Source: Nemertoderma westbladi
Lineage: Eukaryota > Xenacoelomorpha > Nemertodermatida > Nemertodermatidae
Length of the DNA stretch: 41,186 nt
Reading direction: 5' to 3'
NCBI GenBank assembly: GCA_032718475.1
Contig: JAUCBJ010006971.1
Span: 1 to 41,186 of the forward strand
Part shown: positions 21,067 to 30,492 of the stretch, one piece after another
How positions within the stretch are numbered: the first letter of the stretch is position 1
How the letters are laid out: every line of letters begins with the position of its first letter
Program-made: the position numbers and the translations under genes
The notes under the pieces: model-generated
The model's input: the letters and a program-made list of their open reading frames with translations, nothing else
Databases searched by the model: none
What the model was told of the DNA's origin: nothing

Positions 21067-22283
21067 CCTTCAATGTACAATTTACCGCGCCGTAATTGGT
21101 CACAGAGCCCTTCGAAATCAGTACAGTCAAAGCAAAATAGCCTTCTGCTCAAGTTAATTAGTTTCTTCAAAGGTTTACAAAGATTCAATATTATGTTAAG
21201 TTGACGGCAGCTTTAGTAAATGCCACGGGATACAATTTACAACGATAAATCAGTTTTATTACAGTTGTTGGCCAGCCCGTGTTAGCTGCTAATAGTGAAA
21301 AAAGAGTTGAGATATAAAAGGTGATGGTGACAATTAAACGACTGGTAACATGAAAAAAACGCCGCAAAAAAAGAGAAAAAATAGCCACTGCAAACCGTTT
21401 GTAAAAATAAAAGTAACTGTCCTAATTAATTAAATGTAATAAAAGGATGTTACACAATGTTGAACCAAATAAATACAGAACTGAAGCAGCCGTAACGATG
21501 TTAATAAAATATATATTATTTTTTATTGTCAGGGATGCTGCTGCCATGCGAGCAAAGCAAACGGTATAGTAATTGTCTCTCAACGGGAATACACGCACGC
21601 GAAATAGCGTGGATCGATAAAGTGATTGCTGGGAAGACATATGCCTACAATATCGGCATAAATACATCCACATCTCTGCAATCAGCGCGTGTAGACTTCC
21701 AATAACGTGGAGTATTATTAATACAATAGTACGATAATGGGTTCTTTAAACACTCCCCTCCCCTCCCACACACAAAGGGGCTCTAACAACGGCCCGGATT
21801 CAATAAATATAAAAATAAGAAAGTTAAGCAAGATATACGAGTTCTATAAAGTACTTTATTCGCCATGATATACATGATTATATTCAAAGAAAATATTTTA
21901 TTTCTAATAAACTAAATTTAAATATACCTGGATCTATAATAATAGTTATAATAATAATAATATTAGCAGGGAAGATAAATATACAATATAGTCCCAGCCA
22001 GCATTCACATAGTACTGTATACACTGCTATGTGAGTAATGGCGTATCTAATATAAATGTGATGATGGATTGTATTGAATGATTTATAATATGCCAGATGG
22101 CGGCGACCTAATGTTTCCCGTTAGGATGACAGGCGCATTTGCTACTGTACAGTATGTATAATTATACTGTGATGTCTATTATGTTATATTTGTTGAGATG
22201 CACTTCCTAGCAGAAAGCTTAACGGTTTGGTTCGAAATGTTGAAACTTTCAAAATGTGTCGTTAAACGGAAAACGTGGTAAAT
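21067..22283. other. AT-rich intergenic DNA
   Basis: No gene supported. One short hairpin, tcacatag/ctatgtga, lies at 22005-22034. Short frames on the minus strand (21191-21388, 21422-21673) look like translated non-coding DNA. Confidence 0.5.
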
Positions 22284-22784
22284 GGCCCTATAAGTCAGCC
22301 TGAGTACAGTGACAGACAACAAACACTATGGCCCTATAAGTCAGCCTGAGTACAGTGACAGACAACAAACACTATGGCCCTATAAGTCAGCCTGAGTACA
22401 GTGACAGACAACAAACACTATGGCCTATAAGTCAGCCTGAGTACAGTGACAGACAACAAACACTATGGCCTATAAGTCAGCCTGAGTACAGTGACAGACA
22501 ACAAACACTATGGCCCTATAAGTCAGCCTGAGTACAGTGACAGACAACAAACACTATGGCCTATAAGTCAGCCTGAGTACAGTGACAGACAACAAACACT
22601 ATGGCCCTATAAGTCAGCCTGAGTACAGTGACAGACAACAAACACTATGGCCCTATAAGTCAGCCTGAGTACAGTGATAGACAACAAACACTATGGCCCT
22701 ATAAGTCAGCCTGAGTACAGTGACAGACAACAAACACTATGGCCCTATAAGTCAGCCTGAGTACAGTGATAGACAACAAACACT
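22284..22784. repeat. 46-bp tandem repeat, 11 units
   Basis: Near-identical units starting ggccctataagtcagcctga. Some units lack one C (45 bp), and the late units carry gtgatagac instead of gtgacagac. The low divergence suggests recent expansion. The unit length is not a multiple of three and no coding frame runs through it. Confidence 0.97.
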
Positions 22785-23065
22785 CTTCAGAGTATCCCCA
22801 TAAAATGATTTCACCCGCAATAAATGATGACAAATTTCAATATTCGAATTTGGGGGGTTTGAATAAAGACACGATATTCCAGGACATATTCTACAACCCG
22901 GTTGCCTTGCACTGTAATAATTATTGAGCGATGCAATATTAATAAAGCAATGTAAAAATGTTGATGAAATATTACAAATAAGAAAGTTATCATTCGCTGA
23001 TTAATAATTTGTTCACCAATTTGATTTGTTTTAGGTTTACTTATTGATGATAAAAAAATAATTAA

Positions 23066-23467
23066 AGGGCTGAGCATAAAAAAGTCATATGTGACAAAAG
23101 TGTCATTCTGAGATAATCACACTTGCATTTTTTTTACCAACACATTTACAGTTGATGTTGGCTTTCTGTATTTTTGAATGCAAGTACATAGATGTACTTC
23201 AAAATCTTTACTTTCAAAATTTTTTTTTCTAAAACTTCAAAATTGTTTCGCATATATCAGGCAGTATTGTACTTAAGACCTTTTTTTGTTTATGTCTATG
23301 CGATTTTTACTGTAAGTAGGACTATTTTACTCCAGGATATCAGGCAGTATTGTTCATATGATCTCAGAACCTCATTGGTAAGTTAAGTTAGGTCTCATAG
23401 GACCTCTGTATGAGTATAACTCTGATTCTAAGAATATGTCACATAGGACCTTTTTATGGTCAGCCCT
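23066..23467. mobile_element. MITE with about 40-bp terminal inverted repeats, TTAA-like flanks
   Basis: The left end agggctgagcataaaaaagt matches the inverted right end (agggctgaccataaaaaggt), then both continue into tatgtgaca and an attct(g/t)aga-like block. Flanks are ttaa on the left and ttca on the right, compatible with a TTAA target used by piggyBac or Kolobok elements, one side mutated. An internal direct repeat atcaggcagtattgt occurs at about 23257 and 23339. No coding capacity. Confidence 0.7.
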
Positions 23468-24014
23468 TCAATTGACGTGATTCCGAACTACTATCAGGAA
23501 TATTATATTAACATGCCTCCCATAAAATTTGAAAATAACTTTCGATGCGATTTCAATGTATACCACAATTTTGTGAGACGTGGCTTATTATATTTTAAAT
23601 GAACCTTTACTTTATAACATTTAGATATAAAATTAATTTAATTCATACACCAGAAGGTATGTGGCTAAGAGTTTATTTCATATAAAGTTCTATATTGGTA
23701 AATATCTTCTCATATGAATAATGATAAATCGTCCCCATCATTTGGAAACCACCTATATGCCATTTTTTCCGAAAATGGTGATTTCTGCATTTCTTTATGT
23801 TAAAATGTATTCTGAATCTGATTAACTCACTTAGAAGGCCATGCTCCCAAGTATAACTGAGATATTTATCGTTTTAAAACCACCTATATGCCAGTTTTGT
23901 ATAGACCGCATGATAACGAATTTTTTTTAAAACAACCTATATAATACATTTTACTAGTTTATTATCATAGGGGAGATTTGATTTATATTTTTAGATGAGC
24001 AACTTGAGCAAAAT
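23468..24014. other. AT-rich intergenic DNA
   Basis: No gene seen. The phrase aaaccacctatatgcca recurs at about 23747 and 23878, with a weaker copy (aaacaacctatata) near 23930, suggesting an old degenerate repeat. Confidence 0.5.
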
Positions 24015-24238
24015 GAGCAACTATCGCCCGGCGGAAACCTTTGCCCGCAGGTAATCTTCGCCCGCGAGCAACATTCGCACACTAAACAATTATTGTTTTG
24101 GTTAGAAAAAGCTGTAACCTGCTCCTTTCCCTCAATTGGTAACTAAAATGGTTACTAACACAAGTCTTATTGGGAGAAGGTTTCTCGCGGTCGAAGAATG
24201 CCTTGCGGGCGAAGGTTTCCCCCGGGCGAAGATTGCAC
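24015..24238. mobile_element. Foldback element with TTCGCCCG-rich arms
   Basis: About 65-bp arms at 24015-24080 and 24175-24238 are inverted copies. Each contains three spaced cgcccg(c/g) blocks separated by gaaacctt and ttcttcg-type links, so the arms are internally repetitive as well as inverted. The central ~95 bp is AT-rich. GC-rich arms in AT-rich surroundings could form a strong cruciform. No reading frame. Confidence 0.75.
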
Positions 24239-24400
24239 CCAACCTGTGTGGAGTGATGGAGATTTAACTATCTACCGATTCAGTCACTGTGACTTCAGCC
24301 AGGTTAAATATTACAGGCAATGACTTCTGATATTATATAAATTTGCTTTCTGCTAACACTATCTAGTTCACCCTTGTTCTCAAGTCCGGTGTTCTTTAGT

Positions 24401-24659
24401 GAGACGGGACGGGACGGGACGGGACGGGACGGGACAGGACGGGACGGGACGGGGCGGGACGGGACGGGACGGGACGGGACGGGACGGGACGGGACGGGAC
24501 GGGACGGGACGGGACGGGACGGGACGGGACGGGACGGGACGGGACGGGACGGGACGGGACGGGACGGGACGGGACGGGACGGACGGGACGGGACGGGACG
24601 GGACGGGACGGGACGGGACGGGACGGGACGGGACGGGACGGGACGGTACGGGACGGGAC
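24401..24659. repeat. (GGGAC)n pentanucleotide array, about 52 units
   Basis: Almost uniform 5-bp units, with single variants (ggaca near 24435, ggggc near 24451, ggac at 24581, ggtac near 24646). Every unit has a GGG run, so one strand is a long candidate for G-quadruplex folding. Pro-Arg-Val-Pro-Ser type frames on either strand are shadows of the repeat. Confidence 0.98.
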
Positions 24660-24682
24660 GGGGGGGGGGGGGGGGGGGGGGG
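24660..24682. repeat. 23-base G tract
   Basis: An uninterrupted run of about 23 G directly after the (GGGAC)n array. Length may be unreliable because such tracts are hard to sequence. Confidence 0.9.
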
Positions 24683-25476
24683 CTGGGTAGATGCAAATCC
24701 CATCTCGGTGAATTAACATCTCATCTCAATGTTTAATTATCAATTAATGGCAAAGAGCAGGTTACCTTACAGTGATGATGACACGTTACTCTAACCAAGA
24801 CAATAAACTAAATGTCAATAGAACATATTACAGTTACTTTTTATGAGAGTTATTTGCGTCGACTTTGGCCTAGAGATGGATGAATTTTGATCACCTCCAT
24901 TAAGAACATCCCACGGTTGTGTACCGGCTGACACAGAGTCCAGCAAGCTACACCGAATAATAATTGTCAAGCAATACCTGCATTATACATCCGATGAGTA
25001 CCGTATATTACAGTAATAGCTCCATTAATAAATGCAGTTTAGTATCTGTACCAACATAAATAATAATAATATTAAACATAAACAAAAATCTATAAGGCGC
25101 CAAATCTATATAAGTTTAGTTGAGTTCAAAGGCGGGTGTCACTGTATCATTTACTGCTTATAGCAAACATGAAGTCAGTCTTCTAAGCACAAAAAATAAA
25201 TAAATAAATAAATAGTCAATGTCAATCAACCTGCTGATCACAATCGGTGGGCCCCACAGTGCCCACAGTCATCAAGCAACAGGCATTCCTTGGTAAGAAA
25301 TAAAAAAAATAGGGGGTGAGGGGGTGAAAGTTAAGCCGCCAAGTCCACCCCGAAAGAAACCCACAGGCTACTTTCCTAAATTGGTGGAAGTGTATCTGGT
25401 GGGTTGCCTCAAATTCTTGGCTTCTTGTTTCAACATCAGAAAAAGTGCTAACGCCTCTGTCTGTATGGATGGGGTA
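24683..25476. other. Intergenic DNA, no gene seen
   Basis: AT-rich DNA with an (aaat)n run near 25190-25213. No recognisable domain; the minus-strand frame at 25222-25578 includes translated homopolymer and is not supported. Confidence 0.5.
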
Positions 25477-25504
25477 GGGGGGGGGGGGGGGGGGGGGGGG
25501 GGGG
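25477..25504. repeat. 28-base G tract
   Basis: An uninterrupted run of about 28 G. This is the second long G tract within 1 kb. Confidence 0.9.
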
Positions 25505-26029
25505 TGTCGGCGAATTTTGTATAAAAGTTCAAAACAAAGCGACTTTGATAAACAAATCTTCGATTCGATTAAATTCAATTAAATTCAAACTCGTTTACCA
25601 TTGCGGGAAGTAGGAGGAGGGAGGCACAGGATGTCATGTAGTGACGTCATCAGGTCCAGCTCGGCTCGGCCATTATTGGGTAGTTTCTCAAGCACAGAGC
25701 CCTCCGAACCAGCCCGGCTATCAACTGGAAACTCGGCTGTTTGTTACCTTAGCAGCTGGTTGGTTCTTTCTCACGGTAGAAAATTAATTGCTTACCACGC
25801 CGTAGGAGATTTACTACTTTTATCTGCGGTTTAGATGGAAGAAATTAGTCCACCGGCTGACTGACTACCTCTGAATGACAGTTGTTGTTGAGTACTATCG
25901 ATTCTGTGTCGCCCAGTTTCCAAGAATATCAAGTCGATCTATCCCATAAGGCGCCCCTTGGATATTGTTATTAAATTCCTCTAAGTTAAGTGGCAGCGGA
26001 GGCAGCTTGTTGCTGGTTCTCTTTGTCGC
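25505..26029. other. Intergenic DNA, no gene seen
   Basis: Moderately GC-richer DNA without a recognisable gene. The 77-codon frame at 25601-25834 has no recognisable similarity. Confidence 0.45.
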
Positions 26030-26300
26030 AGTGTCCGAGTGTCCGAGTGGATATACAGAGCCTGAACTGTTTCACAATAATAGTGTTTAGTGGCCCGGGT
26101 TCAAATCCGACTACAGGCTGTATAAATTCCGCACTGTTACGCAAACCCATCGGTACAGTGGGAATCTGGCTTTAGTTGGGAGGGTAAAGAAACAGTTGAA
26201 TAGTTTTGGAGTGTTCATCCTAGGGAGTTAATGCGGCGCCCTCCATGCCTAATAGGACAGGTAACAACCAGGAGAGAGGAGCCTTCGGGTTGACTGCGGA
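26030..26300 (+). mobile_element. tRNA-derived SINE-like element (Leu/Ser-type head)
   Basis: An A-box-like tgtccgagtggat (about 26040-26052) is followed by the B box gggttcaaatccgac (about 26098-26112), spaced more widely than in most tRNAs, as in Leu or Ser tRNAs with a long variable arm. The octamer gtccgagt is duplicated at the head. The downstream body (to about 26300) is unrelated to tRNA, so this is a SINE-like retroposon and not a functional tRNA gene. It lies downstream of ORC4 in opposite orientation. Confidence 0.55.
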
Positions 26301-26542
26301 GTTTCGTGTTTCACACATTCACAGATCACTATGTTTAGCAAACAAGCTGTCGGCTTAACGTTTACCCCCTTAAATTAAGAGCTAAAAGAAACTCGGGGAA
26401 TAATTAGACAAAGAAATGAGACAAACATATTGCACATTGTATTTAACTAAATAAACGTTCGTTGCTAAAACATAAATAGTAAAATATACCTTGGGAATGG
26501 AAACTAAACCTCGATGTTGGTTGTTGTCGCTTTACATGTGTG

Positions 26543-27871
26543 TTACTGGCTACTTAAACGATTGAGAGCCCACTGTCTGAGGTCTGTGGTCACCCCGGGA
26601 GAGTTAGCCAGCAGGGAGTGCACCTCGACGGTGTCCACCATGAGTCTGTACAGTCGGTAGGTCTTCCTGACTCGCACACCGCCCCCTAGAGCGAACCCGT
26701 CAACTGGTCGGATAACACGCAGCCGGGCCAGCCGCTCGAAGGCCTTGAGAACGGCTCGCGAAGGGAACCACTGCACGGAACCGCTGAACCTCTCGACGAT
26801 GCGCTCGTAAGCTCGGAACACCTGCTCGAAGTTAAACCCTTCCGAGTCCTGGTCTAACGTCTCAGCAGCTAATAGCAACGACATCTCCAACATCGAGAGA
26901 TTCGATAGCAGCATACCGGAGTAATCAGGAGTCTGACTGCCTATAATATCGACTAGATCGTTGTCATCTAAAAACGGAGTTTCTTCAGAAAGACAACAAA
27001 CAGACGCAACTAAAACGTTCTGTATAAAACGAATATTCGTGTTACTTTGATGGAATAAATTAATTAGCGACTTTCTCACCTTTTCCTTTGTGAGTAAACA
27101 ACTTACCGCTTTATTCCATACTATTTCCTCATCCACAATCAATAGGTCTCCAACTAAGTCCATATAAGCGTCGCAGTCCAGGACTAGAGGTACCTGGATC
27201 TGTCGGTTGGTGAAGCGACTTTTAACCCTTTTCTCCAGAAGTTCCGCGCAGTCTAGCCGTTGTGATAGACCCAGTACCAGGAGCACTGCGCCCTGCGACT
27301 GGGTAACGTCGAACAAGTTGTAGAGGAGATGTTGGTTCCGCCGTTCTGCCGCAAACGCCTCGAAATGATCGAGGATAAAGACCACGGCTTTCCGACTGGA
27401 TTTATCGGCTTGTCGGATCGTGGAAAACAACATGTTGAACTTATCGGACGCGGATTTCGCTTTGTTATCGCTCGGTTGCAGTTCCAACTGGTTCGATCCG
27501 TCGACTGCGGCCTGTTTGTCATCCTTGTGAATGTGGCCGTTGAGTTCTACGACGATTAGGTTCTCGGATACTCGCGGTTCGGCGGTGGCGTCCCGCATTG
27601 CGAGTTGTAACGCCAATGATTTACCGCAACCCGCCGGTCCCACGATCAGCATCGAGTTGTTTTCCCCGTCGAGGACGGCGCTGCGAACGGATTCAGTCAC
27701 GCGGGAGTAAACCGGACGCAGTCGTTCGGGTACCTCGCGAGGAAGTTGCCACGGGTCACACAGGCGAGATAATAGTTTAGATTTTATTTCCTCCGCGTTA
27801 CAATTTGGTTTGTGGGCATGTTTATCCACATGTTTTAATGTTTTCAACGATTTGCCTTTAATTTTCGGCAT
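26543..27871 (-). CDS. ORC4: ORC4, origin recognition complex subunit 4
   Basis: A 442-residue AAA+ subunit of the nuclear complex that marks replication origins and loads the MCM helicase. The first ATG is at 27871; the two codons before it begin with TTG and are not used. Walker A is GPAGCGKS (about 78-85). Walker B is VVFILDHFEAFA, with Asp168 but His169 where human ORC4 has Glu. LLYNLFDVTQSQ and ELLEKRVKSRF (about 211-220) match the family closely; the latter is the segment that supplies arginine-finger residues to the neighbouring ORC1 site. A winged-helix C terminus ends TTDLRQWALNRL, like the human end. Length matches the human protein (436). The basic N-terminal ~40 residues are lineage-specific. 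There is no intron. The frame is intact, so probably functional, or a young retrocopy. Confidence 0.96.
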   Translation of the reverse strand: MPKIKGKSLKTLKHVDKHAHKPNCNAEEIKSKLLSRLCDPWQLPREVPERLRPVYSRVTESVRSAVLDGENNSMLIVGPAGCGKSLALQLAMRDATAEPRVSENLIVVELNGHIHKDDKQAAVDGSNQLELQPSDNKAKSASDKFNMLFSTIRQADKSSRKAVVFILDHFEAFAAERRNQHLLYNLFDVTQSQGAVLLVLGLSQRLDCAELLEKRVKSRFTNRQIQVPLVLDCDAYMDLVGDLLIVDEEIVWNKAVSCLLTKEKVRKSLINLFHQSNTNIRFIQNVLVASVCCLSEETPFLDDNDLVDIIGSQTPDYSGMLLSNLSMLEMSLLLAAETLDQDSEGFNFEQVFRAYERIVERFSGSVQWFPSRAVLKAFERLARLRVIRPVDGFALGGGVRVRKTYRLYRLMVDTVEVHSLLANSPGVTTDLRQWALNRLSSQ

Positions 27872-28014
27872 TTCCAAGCAGACTTAGAAGTCTGTTACCG
27901 TACTCTGCTAGGTTTTATTTAGAGGGCTACAGACTGACAGACAGACAGAAACAATAAATTGACAGTTAACAGCTGAGCAGTGTTGCTAAGTAAGACGCAA
28001 ACAATTTTGATCGC
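27872..28014 (-). promoter_or_regulatory. Short presumed ORC4 upstream region
   Basis: Only about 145 bp separate the ORC4 ATG from the target duplication of a foldback transposon. It contains tandem gacagacagacag (about 27935-27948). No TATA box or named motif is clear. Any more distal promoter of ORC4 would have to lie in transposon-derived DNA. Confidence 0.35.
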
Positions 28015-28143
28015 TGAGAACTCAGACAAGTCCCTAAACAAGTCCCTAAAAGGTGCCAGCCTGCTCCATAGCGCGGGAAATTCAAATGATTGAAAGACAT
28101 GTAATTTGTACTGGAAAGGTTGGCAGATAAGATCTGCCAACTA

Positions 28144-29055
28144 TATTTTGGCGGTAAATTCAAATCTGTTTTAACATTGAATACATGAATAGGATTAAGA
28201 CTAATGTAATTCATTGAATCAGAATAAATTATTTCTTATCGGTTTAATGCACTCATTCGTTATTGTTGTTTTATCTATTCTGGTGCTTCGAGCAGCACGT
28301 GAACAACTAAGCTGACTGGTTAACTAGTCTGGGGCTTCGAGCAGCACGTGAGCAACTAAGCTGACTGGTTAACTAGTCTGGGGCTTCGAGCAGCACGTGA
28401 ACAACTAAGCTGGCTGGTTAACTAGTCTGGAACTTCGAGCAGCACGTAAACAACTAAAAGCTGATTGGTTAACTAGTCTGGGGCTTCGAGCAGCACGTGA
28501 ATAACTAAGCTGATAATTGATGTTAACGACATACTGACTAACAGGGGGTTGGTATGTATATATTAAATTAAATTAAAGGAAGAACAGGAGTCTTACACCC
28601 CCAATAAAAAATATAGAATCAGGACATTTACCCCAAAATATACTTCTCGACCCCTAGGGTCATCGAAGAACAACAAACACACAAACACAAACAAATATAA
28701 ATACATGCTAAACATACAGGTATGTGTCGCAACCCTAACCCTAAGCCTACCCGCCTTACATTAAATGATACCGTTAATAAACTGCACAATAGCTAATTTA
28801 ATTTAATTTAATAACTAAGCTGACTGGTTAAATAGCTTAGTTGTTCATGTGCTGCTCGAAGTCCAAGAAAAGTTGACCAGTCAGCATAGTTGTTCACGTG
28901 CTGCTCGAAGTCCCAGAATAGATAAAACAACAACAATAACGGATGAGTGAGTTAAAACCGATAAGAAATAATTTCAGATTCAATGAATTACATTATTAGT
29001 CTTACTCTAGTCATGTATTCAATGTTAAAACAGATTTGAATTTACCGCCAAAATA
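28144..29055. mobile_element. 0.9-kb element with about 200-bp terminal inverted repeats
   Basis: Both ends carry tattttggcggtaaattcaa followed by an inverted match through atctgttttaacattgaata, ttcattgaatc, attatttcttatcggttt and attgttgttttatctattct. The arms then run into copies of the 49-bp unit, direct on the left and inverted on the right. The unique centre includes two telomere-like ccctaa units (about 28733-28744). No coding frame. Nested inside the foldback element at 28026-30426. Confidence 0.8.
28276..28515. repeat. 49-bp tandem repeat, about 5 units (inverted copies at 28818-28918)
   Basis: The unit is tctggggcttcgagcagcac followed by gtgaacaactaagctgactg and gttaactag. It contains a CACGTG E-box in gcacgtga in most units. 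Two further units lie in reverse orientation at about 28818-28918, mirrored within the inverted-repeat element. Confidence 0.9.
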
Positions 29056-30321
29056 CGAGAAAGGCATTTCCTAAAGGAAATGCAACCACGAAGCTAAGGA
29101 AAATTAAACAAACGGCCACAATTTGGTTCGTTGCTTAGCCTAGTTTAGTAGCATTTGCCAATAAATAACTTCTATTCCCATGGAAACTAGAGTTCTCTGG
29201 AACTGTTGGTTTTACCTTTGAAAAAAGATTCAGTCCAGATTGTTTTTCAGATAACACATCGAGTTTCAGAAAATATTGTAGTTTATGTCCAAATTACAGA
29301 TTTTCTATCAAAATGCATCTGTTTGCAGTGGTTGTCATGGAAACTGAAAAATAGAACAATGTAATTCGGATGCAGAATAAGTCATATAGTGGGGGTAGGT
29401 GTTGGTCCCAAGTCATAATACTATTAAATTGTGCTTCAAATTATCATTTTATTAATTTTAACATCTGTTTACTCTTGTTGCTATGGTAAATGGATTTTCT
29501 AATTAACTTCGAACGGCTTGTATATGGACCTTATAGATGAGTTACAAAACCCCAAGTTTATATATATTACAGTTTTTCTCCAAATAGAGTTATGATTATA
29601 GACTTGAATGATATATAACTTTAAAAAAACTACAGTTACCATGGTAACTAGATATTTCTGGAATGTTTTGAGTTTCACTAAAAGTTCCAACTAGTGGTCC
29701 AGATAACACATACCTAGTTTCGTAAAATTTTATCGTGAAGTCTATGTACAAATGAATAATTTTCGTATAAAAACATCTGTTTTCAGCGGTTGTCAAGGTA
29801 ACTGCAAAATAGAACAATCAAATTCGGACGCAGAATAAGTTATATAGTGGGGGTAGGGATTGGTCCCAAGTCATCACACCTTAACCTTAGGCTTCAAATT
29901 AACATTTCAAAAATTTTAACATCTGTTTAGCCCGGTTGCCAAGGTAACTGGATTTTCTATTTAACCTCAATCGGCTCTGCTATGGACCTTATAGTTGTGT
30001 TGAGAAACCCCAAGTTTATATGTATTATAGTTTTCCTACAAATAGAGTTACAAATATTGACTTGAAATACATAGACTTTTTTCTAAGTCCGTTGCCATGG
30101 AAACCAGATTTTTCCTGGAGATGAGACCCATCCCACACGACGCGCCTTGATGAGTTGTATATACATGCAAAATTTCAGGGTACTTTTAAAGGCTAGTTTT
30201 TTCCCCGACCAAAAAACACTAAATCTGCTCCATACAAGTAAAATAGCCCACTATGAATAGACCATCTCAGCTAAGGAAAATCTTTCTTAGCGAAAGTAGT
30301 TGATTTTCCTTAGCTTCGTGG
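29056..30321. mobile_element. X-box repeat element, copy A
   Basis: 1266 bp, non-coding. It begins c(g/t)agaaag, then a 9-bp-arm palindrome, gcatttcctaaaggaaatgc. Next comes the terminal repeat CCACGAAGCTAAGGAAAAT, whose inverted copy ends the element (...attttccttagcttcgtgg). A second 13-bp hairpin (agctaaggaaaat/attttccttagct) lies at the 3' end. Seven imperfect 14-bp palindromes of X-box type begin at 29174, 29331, 29477, 29635, 29789, 29935 and 30091, so spacings are 157, 146, 158, 154, 146 and 156 bp. The three-step pattern (about 460 bp) is a trimeric higher-order repeat. Short frames inside are not genes. Confidence 0.85.
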
Positions 30322-30492
30322 ATAGGTGGCAGATCTGATCTGCCACCCTTTCCAGTACAAATTACATGTCTTTCAATCATTTGAATTTTCCGCGCTATGG
30401 AGCAGGGTGGCACCTTTTAGGGACTTTGAGAACTCAGTCATTCCTTGATAACATTAAACCAAACTTGGTACACATGTCTGCATGTATACGTA

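Larger units (their letters stand above)
28015..30437. mobile_element. Foldback element with 11-bp target duplication, carrying nested insertions
   Basis: The outer arms, 28026-28142 and about 30326-30426, are inverted copies. They share ttccagtacaaattacatgt, then ctttcaatcatttgaat, the gcgctatggagcagg core, and ccttttagggactt at the end. The direct repeat tgagaactcag flanks them perfectly at 28015-28025 and 30427-30437, an 11-bp target duplication. Each inner arm edge is a palindrome around ggcagat...atctgcc. Between the arms sit a separate 0.9-kb element and one copy of the 1.27-kb X-box element, both of which must have inserted later. The long arms and the 9-11 bp duplication are Mutator- or foldback-like; no transposase is present. 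Confidence 0.75.

Noticed and set aside
20926-21204. 92-codon plus-strand frame as a gene
   Set aside because: It spans an inverted repeat, has no recognisable domain, and shows no clear coding signal.
22284-22784. CRISPR-like array (46-bp regularly spaced repeats)
   Set aside because: The whole unit is repeated with no unique spacers, and the genome is eukaryotic.
24304-24736. Pro-Ser-Arg and Gly-Thr-Asp repeat frames
   Set aside because: Five frames are open at once through (GGGAC)n; this is low-complexity translation.
25222-25578. 118-codon minus-strand frame with a poly-Pro stretch
   Set aside because: The Pro run is translated from the 28-G tract; no domain in the rest.
26030-26115. 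Functional tRNA gene
   Set aside because: A and B boxes are present, but acceptor and anticodon stems do not pair convincingly; a SINE head fits better.
28276-28515. CRISPR-like array (49-bp units)
   Set aside because: No distinct repeat and spacer parts; inverted copies lie inside a transposon arm.
28733-28744. Telomeric repeat
   Set aside because: Only two ccctaa units, in the middle of a transposable element; chance or an old trace.
29499-29817. 60-75 codon frames repeated in the X-box elements
   Set aside because: They recur only because the element recurs, they shift or vanish in copies C-E, and they show no domain.
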